From positions 1 through 44,443 of the forward strand of contig SXOA01000166.1 of the NCBI GenBank assembly GCA_005778405.1: a stretch of 44,443 nt of DNA. The letters run 5' to 3'. The stretch's first letter is position 1, and every line of letters starts with the position of its first letter. This stretch comes from Planctomycetaceae bacterium. GTDB lineage: Bacteria > Planctomycetota > Planctomycetia > Pirellulales > Pirellulaceae. Made by a program: the position numbers and the translations under genes. Below, in pieces: positions 25,559 through 33,627 of this stretch. Below the pieces are notes generated by a model. The model saw only the letters and a program-made list of their open reading frames with translations, ran no database searches and was not told the DNA's origin.

Positions 25559-25594
25559 TGCTCTCTCCGAGTCTTCATTCCCAATAGACTGTTT

Positions 25595-26701
25595 CTACCG
25601 ACTTCGGCCATTGTCCTTTATCTGCTCAACGAGATGCAACCAGAGGTCGTCCCCTAGTGAATCGGCGTCCAGATATCCGTAATGAAATCTCGATATTCCG
25701 GGCAACCGCTCCGTGAGGAACAGACCGCACTGAGTGCAGCGCACCGCTAGCGGTTTCACACATTCCATGCCGATATTCACGCGGATTCTTGGTTCAAATT
25801 GGACGAAGCATCGATGCCCACAGATTCTGCAGGAAGGTGCCGGTCTGTCCGGTTCCAGCCCAAGAATGTGTGGACGGCGGAGGAATGGGAGAACCGCGGG
25901 TATGTCCGAACTATCCTGGGTGTCTACCTCGTCCCTGAACAACGTCTTCAATGGGCCGGTTGGCGGTCCATCCTGGACAAAAAATCGGAAGGCCACTTGA
26001 AATGAATCAAGAACGTGCCACGAAATACGCGGGTCGTTTTCAATGTTCTTGTCGACTAGCAGCGTGTTCAAATAGCGACCGACCACGACGAGTTCGCGAT
26101 TTACACTCGGTGCAATGATCGTGATCAGGCCGGCTCCGGTTGTCTTGAAGAGTACCTCATCCAACACCGGCAAGACTGCGACGACAATGAGGCGAATATA
26201 AGTCAGAATTTCCAATGGATTGCCGCCTCGATGGACGATTTCATTTCGCACTGCATTCACATCGCCACGGCGATTGTTTGCTTCTGCCGAGAGGTTGAAG
26301 ATTCGAGCGACTTCTTCAAAGGCTTTGAAGAACGATCCTTCCCTGATAATCCTCTCCCATTCCGTTGGATTGACGTTTACCTTCGTTAAGGCTTCCACGA
26401 GGCGCCGATTGCCTTCATCTTTTATCCACTTGGGCTGACCGATTTTCCAACCAAGGTCTTGCAAGGCGCTCTTGAGAAGTAACTCAATCGCGTGTGTTAA
26501 GAGCATGTAGCCCTGTACGACCCGATAGTGACCGATCGCAAGTTGTTCGAAAGCCGCATTGATGGATTCGTAAGCCGCCATGTCCATTGGATTCCGACTG
26601 CGAGGATACCCCTGTTCCCAAGGCGACAGTTGGGGCGCCTCCGTTGCCGTCTCAGGTGTCCGGTCGGTCTCGAATCGTTCGTCGCGAAAGTTCACATTCA
26701 T
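25595..26701 (-). CDS. HEPN-like protein with C-terminal zinc-binding cysteines
   Basis: 368 residues, start ATG 26701. Residues about 45-190 are helical: a long first helix with YMLLTHAIELLLKSALQDLGW and a later NAVRNEIVHRGG in which Arg152-x4-His157 forms the R-x4-6-H motif of HEPN ribonucleases. The C-terminal part (about 288-335) has CRICGHRC and, after about 24 residues, CTQCGLF, a zinc-ribbon-like set (Cys291, 294, 298, 322, 325). The middle (195-285) is unassigned. It is central in a three-gene cluster, 23 nt after the small gene and 36 nt before the nuclease-like gene. HEPN proteins may be RNases or simple helical scaffolds (for example Apea/Abi-like); activity is not shown. Confidence 0.65.
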   Translation of the reverse strand: MNVNFRDERFETDRTPETATEAPQLSPWEQGYPRSRNPMDMAAYESINAAFEQLAIGHYRVVQGYMLLTHAIELLLKSALQDLGWKIGQPKWIKDEGNRRLVEALTKVNVNPTEWERIIREGSFFKAFEEVARIFNLSAEANNRRGDVNAVRNEIVHRGGNPLEILTYIRLIVVAVLPVLDEVLFKTTGAGLITIIAPSVNRELVVVGRYLNTLLVDKNIENDPRISWHVLDSFQVAFRFFVQDGPPTGPLKTLFRDEVDTQDSSDIPAVLPFLRRPHILGLEPDRPAPSCRICGHRCFVQFEPRIRVNIGMECVKPLAVRCTQCGLFLTERLPGISRFHYGYLDADSLGDDLWLHLVEQIKDNGRSR

Positions 26702-26724
26702 TTCATCATCCTGGAATTGTTGCG

Positions 26725-27063
26725 TTAGCCGGCTGAATCGGGCGCACTCTCCACCTCTGCAGACCGGCCATGAAAGGCGAGAATCGCCTCGACGAGTTCA
26801 AGTCGCGTGTGGAATACAGTTTTGAGAGAGTATTCATTTACCGAAATGACTGCGTGCATTGCGAAAGCGAAGCGCAACCGCGTACTCTTGTCGGGGCATT
26901 CAACTGTAATTCCACAGTCGCTGCTGAACTCGACGAAGTAGTCTCCCCACCGCCAATTGTTGTTGTTTCTTTGATTGCGCTGCCCAATCGAACGGCATCT
27001 CTGAACAATCGCTTCGCCCATTTCAGGTTTCGTCAGGTTTTTTCCTCCGACAGTCGTAAACAA
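26725..27063 (-). CDS. Small protein of unknown function, first gene of the accessory cluster
   Basis: 112 residues from TTG 27063, supported by AGAAGG at 27070-27075 with a 6-nt spacer; the next in-frame ATG (27021) has no such site. The sequence begins FTTVGGKNLTKPEMGEAIVQRCR and has the segments NWRWGDYFVEFSSDCGITVEC and AMHAVISVNEYSLKTVFHTRLELVEAILAFHG, suggesting an alpha/beta fold of about one domain. No family is recognised. It starts only 15 nt after the oxidoreductase fusion gene and ends 23 nt before the HEPN-like gene, all on the minus strand. It might be a partner or regulator of the other two products. Confidence 0.6.
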   Translation of the reverse strand: MFTTVGGKNLTKPEMGEAIVQRCRSIGQRNQRNNNNWRWGDYFVEFSSDCGITVECPDKSTRLRFAFAMHAVISVNEYSLKTVFHTRLELVEAILAFHGRSAEVESAPDSAG

Positions 27064-27078
27064 AACTGGCCTTCTGGT

Positions 27079-30072
27079 CTACTTTCTCTCTGAACCGAGT
27101 GTCTTAATCCACTCCTCCAACACCTTCACCATCTTCTCATCCACCAAACTCGTTGCCAGTTGCGGCATTTGGCCGCGGCCGCGGTGGGAGAGGCGATGGA
27201 GGAGGATGGAGCGTTCGGGGTGGCCGGGTGCGACGAGTTTGGCGTCCGTGAGGCCGAATTTATCGTGCACGGGGACGACATCCAGCAGCTTCATTTCGGC
27301 GAGGCTGGCCGTGTGCTCCGCGTTGAACTGGGCGTTGCCGCCGCCGGCGTCGACGTGGCAGTGGGCGCAGTTGGACTGGAGGTAGGAGCGGACGCGGGCT
27401 TCCAGCGGGGCCTTGTCGTCGTAGGGGTCGGCGAGTTTTTTGTACTGATCGGGGTTCTTGGAAAGGAGACCGTTCTCACCGACCTTTCCGCGCTGATTGG
27501 GCGATTGCTTTCCTGGCTCGGCTTCCGCGCTGTAGTTCACCTTGAGCATGCCGAGGCATTCCAGCGTGCGGAGCTGGTTGTCGCTGATGCCGCCGCTGTA
27601 GTCGTGGTCCTTGTTCATCTGGACTTCGGTCAGCCCCAAGACGTAATTCGCCGCCCGGCTGTGGCAGACCATGCACTCGGTGCGACTGGGGTAGTGCCAG
27701 GTTTGCTGCTTGCCGCCGACGGCGTATTGCCTATCCATTCCTTCGCCGGGGACAAGAGTCCCTTCGGTCTGCTCGTCGTTCCAGAGATACGAGTAGCCGG
27801 CCCATTCCCCCTGCTGCTTGACGAGGAAGCGGGTTTCAACCCACTTCCGCGTCGCGGCGTTGCCCGGCTCGCTTTCGAGGGCGAACGATTTCACCAGAAC
27901 CGTCTCATCTGGAAAGAACCAGCCGCGGTTGGTCGAGAAACCAATCCGCATGTCCGGCCCATCCTTGTGCGGAATGGCGATGTACCGCTCTTTGTACGCG
28001 CCATCCGACCAGAGGGGGGAGTTCACTGAGTACGGCACCGCCCCCGGCTGCATCTGATGCCCTTTTACGCTAGTGAAAAGGCCGCTGGCGGAGAGGGTCT
28101 TGGGGAAAGGCGCTGTCGATTCCAGTACCGGCGGCGTCGGCTCCAGGTAGTAGTAGCCCCCTTTACCTTCGCCGTGATGGTCGGCGACCAGTAGCTCGCC
28201 ATGCGTGTCGATGGCGAAGCCACTGACGTTGAACGGCGTATCGACGAGGAGCTTGTGCCAGGTGACTTTTTTGCCGTCGTGCTTGATCCCCCAGACGCGG
28301 CCGGTGGAATGGTCGCCGTAGATGTACGCTCCGCGGAGATGCGGCAGTTTGCTGCCGTGGTAAACGACGCCGCCTGTCAGGGAGCGGCTTTCGCTGTGCG
28401 GGTGCTCGGCGGCGGGGGGAGTGTGCTTGTGCGGGCCGAGCTGGCGGGCGAGGTAGAATTCGTGGCTCCCCTCGAAGACGCTCCAACCAAAGTTGTCGCC
28501 GGGGCGGACGAAGTAAACCTGTTCCCACAAATCCTGGCCGTTGTTGCCAACCCAGATGTGCCCCGTCTTTGGGTCCACGTGCAATTTCCACGGATTGCGA
28601 AAACCGTAGGCATAAGTTTCCGGTACGACCCCTTTCTGGCCGAGGAACGGATTGTCCTTGGGGATGCTGTACTGCTTGCCATCGGCCGGATGGTCCACAT
28701 CGATGCGGAGAAGTTTGGCGAGCGGCTTGGTGAGGTCCTGGCCGGAGACGTTGGTGTCGCTATCGCTGGTGCCGTCGCCGGAGGTGACGAGGAACATGCC
28801 GTCGAGACCAAACGCGACATCGCCGCCGTTGTGTCCGTTGGATTCCCAGGAGATTATTTCGACCGCCGACGCGGGGTCGAGTTTGTACGGCGGCTGGCGA
28901 TCCAGGCGATAGCGGGTTACACGCGTTGCCTTGGGCTTCTTACCTTCTTTGTCCGCCGGCTTGTCTTCCATCGGGCTGTTCCAGCCGAGGTACATGTAGC
29001 CGTTTTCTGCGAACTTGGGATGGAAGGCGATGCCGTAAGCGATCCCATCCTTGGGCTGTTCGAGAATTTGCTCGAGCTCGGTCGTCTCCGAGCTGTCCTT
29101 AAACCGGCAGATGCGGGTGGTGCTGTAGGGGCGGTCCTGCACGATCACCAGGAAAGTATCAGTCCCCGGCTGGCGCATGAGCGTGATGGGAAAGGTCATC
29201 GGCAATTTCGGAAAGGCCCTCACCGTGCGATACGGCAGCGGCGGGTCCGGCGAGCCGACGACGCGGCTGGTTGTTAGGGGCTGGTAATTGGGGACGCCCC
29301 ACGGCTTCACGCTCAGTTCCTTCATTGGACCGATGAACTTGAGCGGGGCGTAATCTTCCCAGTGATGGAAGTCCGCCTTGGGGACGCTGCTTTTGCTGAG
29401 GATGTTGGAAAGTTCCGGTCCATCGAAGGCCATGTCGTAGTCATAGCGACAGAGTGTGAACCGCCAGACTTCGTCCGCAGCGGGCCGTCCGCCAGTTCGC
29501 ATCAAGCCTCTCCACGGAATTCGTCCCTCCACGGACCAGCCTTGATCCTGGTCGTCTCGCTGGCCAATTGTGCCGCGGAGGACGACTGCGGACTTCATCT
29601 CAAAGTCACCCTCTTTCTTGTGTTTCTCAAAATCCCCCTTTCCACGATCGGGCATGAACATGTCGAACTGCGTATTGGCGGCATTGACCTGGAACTCGTA
29701 GTAACCGCTCTTGTCTTCGGCCGGCTTGAAAAACAGCTCAAAGACGTCGTTGTGCCAGGTGTTGCCGTCGTGTTCCTTGATGTCCGCAAACAAATCGCCG
29801 TCGTCCATGTCCGCAAAGAAGTACAGATTCTCACGGTCCCAGAGGAGACGGGCCCGCGTCGCTGTCCTCGCCGCTCGCGTCTCTTTGAGCCAGGGGAGCC
29901 CGAACTTGTCTATCACCTGCGCGTGTTTCCAAGCCGCTTCGTCCGCTTTGCCGTCGATGATGATGGGGCCGTCAGTGAAGCGGCATTCGAAAGACTGGGG
30001 CTCTTTTTTCTGTTCGGCGGCGAAGGCGGGAGCGGCGAGGAGAAGGAGCAGGACGCAGTGGCGGGTGGGCAT
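27079..30072 (-). CDS. CBM9-like / PQQ-type sugar dehydrogenase / SO2930-type diheme cytochrome fusion
   Basis: 997 residues with a signal peptide (PTRHCVLLLLLAAPAFAAE). Three parts are visible. Residues about 28-240: family 9 carbohydrate-binding-like domain (DGPIIIDGKADEAAWKHA, FELFFKPAEDKSGYYEFQV). About 290-650: glucose/sorbosone dehydrogenase beta-propeller (GIAFHPKFAENGYMYLGWN, HNGGDVAFGLDGMFLVTSGDG, YAYGFRNPWKLHVDP). About 665-990: SO2930-type cytochrome with SGLFTS, NSPLWSDGAYKERY and two haem c sites, CMVCH near residue 800 and CAHCH near 905. It probably oxidises a sugar or alcohol in the periplasm with PQQ and passes electrons to its own haems. Cofactor and substrate are inferred from the family. 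Confidence 0.88.
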   Translation of the reverse strand: MPTRHCVLLLLLAAPAFAAEQKKEPQSFECRFTDGPIIIDGKADEAAWKHAQVIDKFGLPWLKETRAARTATRARLLWDRENLYFFADMDDGDLFADIKEHDGNTWHNDVFELFFKPAEDKSGYYEFQVNAANTQFDMFMPDRGKGDFEKHKKEGDFEMKSAVVLRGTIGQRDDQDQGWSVEGRIPWRGLMRTGGRPAADEVWRFTLCRYDYDMAFDGPELSNILSKSSVPKADFHHWEDYAPLKFIGPMKELSVKPWGVPNYQPLTTSRVVGSPDPPLPYRTVRAFPKLPMTFPITLMRQPGTDTFLVIVQDRPYSTTRICRFKDSSETTELEQILEQPKDGIAYGIAFHPKFAENGYMYLGWNSPMEDKPADKEGKKPKATRVTRYRLDRQPPYKLDPASAVEIISWESNGHNGGDVAFGLDGMFLVTSGDGTSDSDTNVSGQDLTKPLAKLLRIDVDHPADGKQYSIPKDNPFLGQKGVVPETYAYGFRNPWKLHVDPKTGHIWVGNNGQDLWEQVYFVRPGDNFGWSVFEGSHEFYLARQLGPHKHTPPAAEHPHSESRSLTGGVVYHGSKLPHLRGAYIYGDHSTGRVWGIKHDGKKVTWHKLLVDTPFNVSGFAIDTHGELLVADHHGEGKGGYYYLEPTPPVLESTAPFPKTLSASGLFTSVKGHQMQPGAVPYSVNSPLWSDGAYKERYIAIPHKDGPDMRIGFSTNRGWFFPDETVLVKSFALESEPGNAATRKWVETRFLVKQQGEWAGYSYLWNDEQTEGTLVPGEGMDRQYAVGGKQQTWHYPSRTECMVCHSRAANYVLGLTEVQMNKDHDYSGGISDNQLRTLECLGMLKVNYSAEAEPGKQSPNQRGKVGENGLLSKNPDQYKKLADPYDDKAPLEARVRSYLQSNCAHCHVDAGGGNAQFNAEHTASLAEMKLLDVVPVHDKFGLTDAKLVAPGHPERSILLHRLSHRGRGQMPQLATSLVDEKMVKVLEEWIKTLGSERK

Positions 30073-30091
30073 GGTAGGTCGCTTGTAGTGA

Positions 30092-30105
30092 CCCGCTTCA
30101 GCGGG
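30092..30105. repeat. CCCGCTTCAGCGGG palindrome
   Basis: CCCGCT (30092-30097), TC, AGCGGG (30100-30105) lies just upstream of the oxidoreductase fusion gene. It is a short palindrome of a type common between genes in this kind of genome. Confidence 0.6.
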
Positions 30106-30180
30106 CTAGAGGGCAGGATGGCAAGAAAGGCGGTACAGCTACTCTAAAAGCTTGTATCGCCGGCGGCAAGCAAGAGACCC

Positions 30181-30282
30181 CACTAACCCGAAGCGCTAGC
30201 GAGTGAGTTATTCTCGGCATCCAGAAAGCGGCCGCATCCCCACAATCCACATTCACACCCTCGTTGACGCTTCGGGTTAGTG
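30181..30282. repeat. Inverted repeat with 15-bp perfect arms
   Basis: CACTAACCCGAAGCG at 30181-30195 is exactly reverse-complemented at 30268-30282, enclosing 72 nt. It lies between the cytidylyltransferase stop (30304) and the oxidoreductase start (30072). It may be a small non-autonomous mobile repeat or form a long RNA stem. No target-site duplication was clear. Confidence 0.8.
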
Positions 30283-30303
30283 AATGCGCCGACCAAACTC
30301 CCG

Positions 30304-31086
30304 CTACACCAACTGCCGCTGGCCCGCGAAGTCGGCCTGGTTGTGCTCGGCCATCCGCCGGCACATTTGCGGGTGACGGTCGAGCAACGAGGTGATGAAT
30401 TGCCAGTCGAGCGATTCGGGGCCGAGGGCATCCAGAATGGTCTCCACGTTTTCCCAGTCCTCTTCGTCCCGAATGGCCAGCCGCAAATCACTTCGGTCAA
30501 GGCGCGACGGGACGGGCACCTGCTTGAGGGAAAAGACCTCCGGGTGCGAGCAGAGGAACCGTGACGGATCAGCGCGGTCTTCGGGCGAACGAGCCAGGCG
30601 GTCAGCTTGCAGGATGGCATCGGCGCGGCACCAGTCGGCAAAGATGCCCATGCGCGATTGGTGCGCCGGCCGGCCGTCACTCAGGCTGAAGCAAGCGTAA
30701 TCGCAATCTTCGTCAGCGGCGACCGACGCAATAAGCCGATCGATCAAAATCGGATCGACAAACGGATCGCTCACTGCCAGCCGGACAATGCCGCGGCAGG
30801 GAATTTGCTTGGCGACGGCAGCCAGACGGCCGAGCGGATCCTTGGATTCGCAGAGAAGCACGCGGGCATCCGGCGGAGCAAGCTGCGCCAGGCTGCGGGA
30901 AAGCGTATCCGGCCCCGCGGTGACGACAACTTGCGCTAAGTGATCGGCATCGGTCACGCGCCGCACCACCCACTCCAATAGTGTTTTTCCGGCGAACCGG
31001 CGGCGGGCGATTCCCGCCAAGGGTGACTTGCTGGAAAGACCGTCCAGCGACGGCAGAACTTCGACAACGCCCAGTGTGTTCAACAT
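30304..31086 (-). CDS. SpsF/CMP-sugar-type cytidylyltransferase
   Basis: 260 residues from ATG 31086 (MLNTLGVVEVLPSLDGLSSKSPLAGIARRRF); the frame is open to 31143. It has the nucleotidyltransferase fold of the NeuA/KdsB/SpsF group: a substrate-like K-S-PLAGIAGR-type loop, TLLEWVVRRVTDADHLAQVVVTAG, the IVRLAVSDPFVDPILIDRLI segment and the SpsF-like SRLDRSDLRLAIRDEEDWENVETILDAL near the C-terminus. These enzymes activate a sugar acid or sugar as a CMP derivative for surface glycans. The first residues lack the typical GSxRLPGK start, so the nucleotide loop is atypical and the activity less certain. It has no glycan genes directly beside it. Confidence 0.75.
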   Translation of the reverse strand: MLNTLGVVEVLPSLDGLSSKSPLAGIARRRFAGKTLLEWVVRRVTDADHLAQVVVTAGPDTLSRSLAQLAPPDARVLLCESKDPLGRLAAVAKQIPCRGIVRLAVSDPFVDPILIDRLIASVAADEDCDYACFSLSDGRPAHQSRMGIFADWCRADAILQADRLARSPEDRADPSRFLCSHPEVFSLKQVPVPSRLDRSDLRLAIRDEEDWENVETILDALGPESLDWQFITSLLDRHPQMCRRMAEHNQADFAGQRQLV

Positions 31087-31324
31087 CCTTGCCGCCTCCA
31101 AAAACAGGGCCCAGACTCCAAAACCATTGGCCTCAGGAAGCACCCCTCATCGTAAAAATGAGTGTACGCATCCTTCGCAAAAGGTCAAGCAGATGGCGGC
31201 GAAATGAAACATTTTTTCAGTATGTCGATCCGGCAGCGAAGGCAATATGCTAGCAATCGAAAGTCGGTAGAGAGACGGTTCCTTTCGCCCCAAAGTTCAA
31301 TCGTTCGAACGTTGCCGCGGTATT

Positions 31325-31537
31325 TCACCGTGCTCCGCAATGCGGGCAAGCCGTCGCGGCTCGCAAATGCTCCCGCCCGCAATTTGAACAAATGATAATC
31401 GCATCCGCCGGCAGATTCTCGCGGCTGCGGCGGGCGAGCCAAACGAGCAGGATGACGGTGAAAACGGCAATCACTGGCGCGATGCAGAGGCAGCCGAAGA
31501 CGATGGCGATGGAGGGGCCGGCGAAATCAGCGTTCAT
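31325..31537 (-). CDS. Small membrane protein with C-terminal zinc ribbon
   Basis: 70 residues. One long hydrophobic helix (residues about 8-35, IAIVFGCLCIAPVIAVFTVILLVWLA) is followed by a four-cysteine zinc ribbon: CSNCG, 8 residues, then CPHCG close to the end. The stretch between, REHLRAATA, is typical of zinc-ribbon knuckles. Function unknown; similar tails are found on many planctomycete membrane proteins. It stands alone between the cytidylyltransferase gene and the divergent secreted protein gene. Confidence 0.75.
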   Translation of the reverse strand: MNADFAGPSIAIVFGCLCIAPVIAVFTVILLVWLARRSRENLPADAIIICSNCGREHLRAATACPHCGAR

Positions 31538-31579
31538 GGATGGCCTGGCGAAAGTGGCGGATGGTCGGGTGAGGAGGTA

Positions 31580-31619
31580 ATGGGATGACGGGAAAGAGAA
31601 GTTGCTCCCATCATCCCAT
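31580..31619. repeat. GATGGGATGATGGG-type inverted repeat
   Basis: ATGGGATGACGGG (31580-31592) pairs with CCCATCATCCCAT (31607-31619) with one mismatch, loop 14 nt. It sits in the leader region of the zinc-ribbon gene. Confidence 0.65.
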
Positions 31620-31774
31620 CACTCTGCGACTTGTTCCGATTCTAACGGACAAACGGTTTCCTGTCGGGCTGGAACTTCCGGGATGCTTTTCGTCAACAAT
31701 CAATTCCCGTGCTAGGGTTAAACACGGAGGCAAGGTGTTGCCTTGGAAGCGGTCTTAACGACGGGAGAATGAGT

Positions 31775-32092
31775 ATGCTTTCGGCCTGGGCTCTTTCGCT
31801 GGCGATGTCCACCACCTCGGCTCCTCCCTGCTGCCCCGTGGTCAACCATGGCCAGGTCGGCCACTATACCCAGCCAACGATTCGGCGGTATGAGCGGTAC
31901 GAAGAGGACCACGCCCGCCGCTTGGCGTGGGATGCTTATAGCCTGGAACTCGACAAAGCCTGGAAGGACTATCGCGCCGCTGGCTCCACGGCCGCCGCTT
32001 TTGCGACCTACAAAAAAGTCGCCGGACAGGCCAAGACCCGCTACATCTACCAGGATCCGTATTACGCCCCCATCCTGCCGATGACGCCGTAG
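31775..32092 (+). CDS. Small exported protein of unknown function
   Basis: 105 residues from ATG 31775; GGGAG at 31763-31767 is better placed for it than for ATG 31769. A short signal-like start (LSAWALSLAMSTTSAPPCCPVV) is followed by a soluble Tyr-rich part with QPTIRRYERYEEDHARRLAWDAY and AFATYKKVAGQAKTRYIYQDPYYAPI. The two adjacent Cys could be lipidated or disulfide bonded. No family is recognised. It converges with the small membrane protein gene at 32116. Confidence 0.6.
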   Translation: MLSAWALSLAMSTTSAPPCCPVVNHGQVGHYTQPTIRRYERYEEDHARRLAWDAYSLELDKAWKDYRAAGSTAAAFATYKKVAGQAKTRYIYQDPYYAPILPMTP

Positions 32093-32115
32093 AACTATCG
32101 GCCATCGAATGAAGC

Positions 32116-32313
32116 TCAGGACGAGAACGCCGCCATCAGCAGGAACAAAAACCAGACGGCAAATAGAATCGCGCTGATCGTCAGGAGCGTGAGTGACTTG
32201 GCCGGCGGGTGAGCGACGTCCAGAAAGGGACTTGGCGCGGTCGTATCTTCAGCTTGAGACGCTTTCGGCGTGGATTGAGGCAGAAGTTTTTTGGTTTGCC
32301 GTTTCCTGGCCAC
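32116..32313 (-). CDS. Small single-helix membrane protein
   Basis: 65 residues: a basic start (ARKRQTKKLLPQS), a Pro/Ser/Thr-rich middle and a C-terminal transmembrane helix (LTLLTISAILFAVWFLFLLMAA). Function unknown. It lies 48 nt downstream of the ketoacyl synthase-like gene on the same strand, so the two may share a transcript. The high basic charge before the helix predicts the N-terminus stays in the cytoplasm. Confidence 0.6.
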   Translation of the reverse strand: MARKRQTKKLLPQSTPKASQAEDTTAPSPFLDVAHPPAKSLTLLTISAILFAVWFLFLLMAAFSS

Positions 32314-32361
32314 AGCGCGAGTCCTTTCGATTCTCCGGTAACGAGCCGCTGCCCTTCGCCG

Positions 32362-33627
32362 TTAGGGCGCCGCCAGAACCACCGTGGCTGCCTGGCCAGT
32401 TGTGGATTGGTTGAGCGCCAAAAAAACTTGCTTTTCCAGCGGCAAAAGCTCGCCTCTTACGACGTTGACGGGACAAGCCTTGTCCGGTTGCAAATAGTTT
32501 CTGGTCGGCGGGACGGAGCCGTTTTGTAGTGCCAGGATACTCGCGACGAGCTCCACCGAACCGCTGCCGGCACCAATGTCTCCAAAGTAGCTCTTGAAAG
32601 CCGTCACTGGCACCTGGCCTAGTGTCCGTTCGATCGCCTGGGCCTCGACCGCATCTCCTTCCGGGCTTCCGCTTGCACTCGCGCTGACAAAGCCGATGTC
32701 GTGCGGCCGGATATTGGCGCGAGCCAGGACTGCACTAATGGTTCCCGCGATGGCTGTTCCCCGTTGAGGCTGGCCCGTTACCTCGGGTTCAAAGAGCTGG
32801 CTGCCGCCGAGGAAACGGGCGAGAATTTTGGCACCGCGAGCCTCGGCATGTTCGCGGGCCTCCAGGATATACATGCCGGACCCTTCACCGGGAACCGTTC
32901 CGTCGCGGCGGGCATCGAAGGGGCGGGGCGTTTCGTCGGCTGGGCCGGGCGACTGAGAGAGGTGCTTCCAGCCGCGAAATGCCAGGGCCCCTATGTTGAC
33001 GGAGGAACCGCTGCCGCCGCAAATCATCACATCGGCGTGGCCCCGAATAATCACCTGTGACGCTTCCAGGAAGGCAAGCAGGCTCGATGCTCCTCCCTCG
33101 ATGACGGAGTTGTTCGGCCCGCGAGCATCGCTGGCGATGCCGATGTGGCAGGCGGCGATGTTGGGAAGGTATTTGAGCATCCAGAGCGGGAACAGGTTTT
33201 TCATCACGTGCTCCGCCCACAACTCGTGGTGGAAGACCCCGTCGACCATGCAGGGGCGATAGGGCTCGGCCAGCTCGGGCAATTCTCCGTAGAGCATCTC
33301 GCTTCCCAGCAAGACCCCCAGCCTTTCGGGAGCGACCACATCTTTTGTCAGACGGGCGTCCTGCAGCGCGAGCATGGCGGCCGAATGAGCGACCTGAATT
33401 TCGCTCGACATGACCTTGAGCGTTTTGCGGGGCTGCACGTATTCCTTAGGCTCAAAGCCCTCTATCAGTCCGGCAAAGCGATACGGCATGGCACGGCCGA
33501 CGAATGTCGGAATCGGCCGAACTCCGCTGCGGCCGGCCGACAGAGAAGCCCAAACTGCTTCTCGCCCAACTCCCAGCGGACAAACAGCCCCCAGGCCGGT
33601 GACCACGACTTCACGAGATTGGGGCAT
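32362..33627 (-). CDS. Ketoacyl-ACP synthase homologue lacking the catalytic triad
   Basis: 421 residues with the full thiolase fold of FabF-type enzymes: VVVTGLGAVCPLGVGREAVW at the start, RPFDARRDGTVPGEGSGMYILE, and a standard C-terminus. Alignment by eye with FabF puts Gly179 (IEGGASS) where the nucleophilic Cys should be, Ser317 (FVSASASGSP) at the first catalytic His (NAHGTSTP) and Asp350 (KSYFGDIG) at the second His (KSxxGH). The Lys of the KS motif (Lys345) remains. It therefore cannot condense acyl chains in the usual way. It could be a chain-length-factor-like partner, an acyl-binding protein or an unrelated use of the fold. No synthase partner or ACP gene is adjacent. Confidence 0.85.
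   Translation of the reverse strand: MPQSREVVVTGLGAVCPLGVGREAVWASLSAGRSGVRPIPTFVGRAMPYRFAGLIEGFEPKEYVQPRKTLKVMSSEIQVAHSAAMLALQDARLTKDVVAPERLGVLLGSEMLYGELPELAEPYRPCMVDGVFHHELWAEHVMKNLFPLWMLKYLPNIAACHIGIASDARGPNNSVIEGGASSLLAFLEASQVIIRGHADVMICGGSGSSVNIGALAFRGWKHLSQSPGPADETPRPFDARRDGTVPGEGSGMYILEAREHAEARGAKILARFLGGSQLFEPEVTGQPQRGTAIAGTISAVLARANIRPHDIGFVSASASGSPEGDAVEAQAIERTLGQVPVTAFKSYFGDIGAGSGSVELVASILALQNGSVPPTRNYLQPDKACPVNVVRGELLPLEKQVFLALNQSTTGQAATVVLAAP

Noticed and set aside
26700..26730. Integron attC-like core (CTAACGCAACAATTC) between the small gene and the HEPN-like gene
   Set aside because: Only about 23 nt are between genes, too short for an attC, and no partner core or integrase was seen.
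28201..29277. 358-codon plus-strand frame opposite the oxidoreductase fusion
   Set aside because: Shadow of a clear gene; no motif or ribosome binding site.
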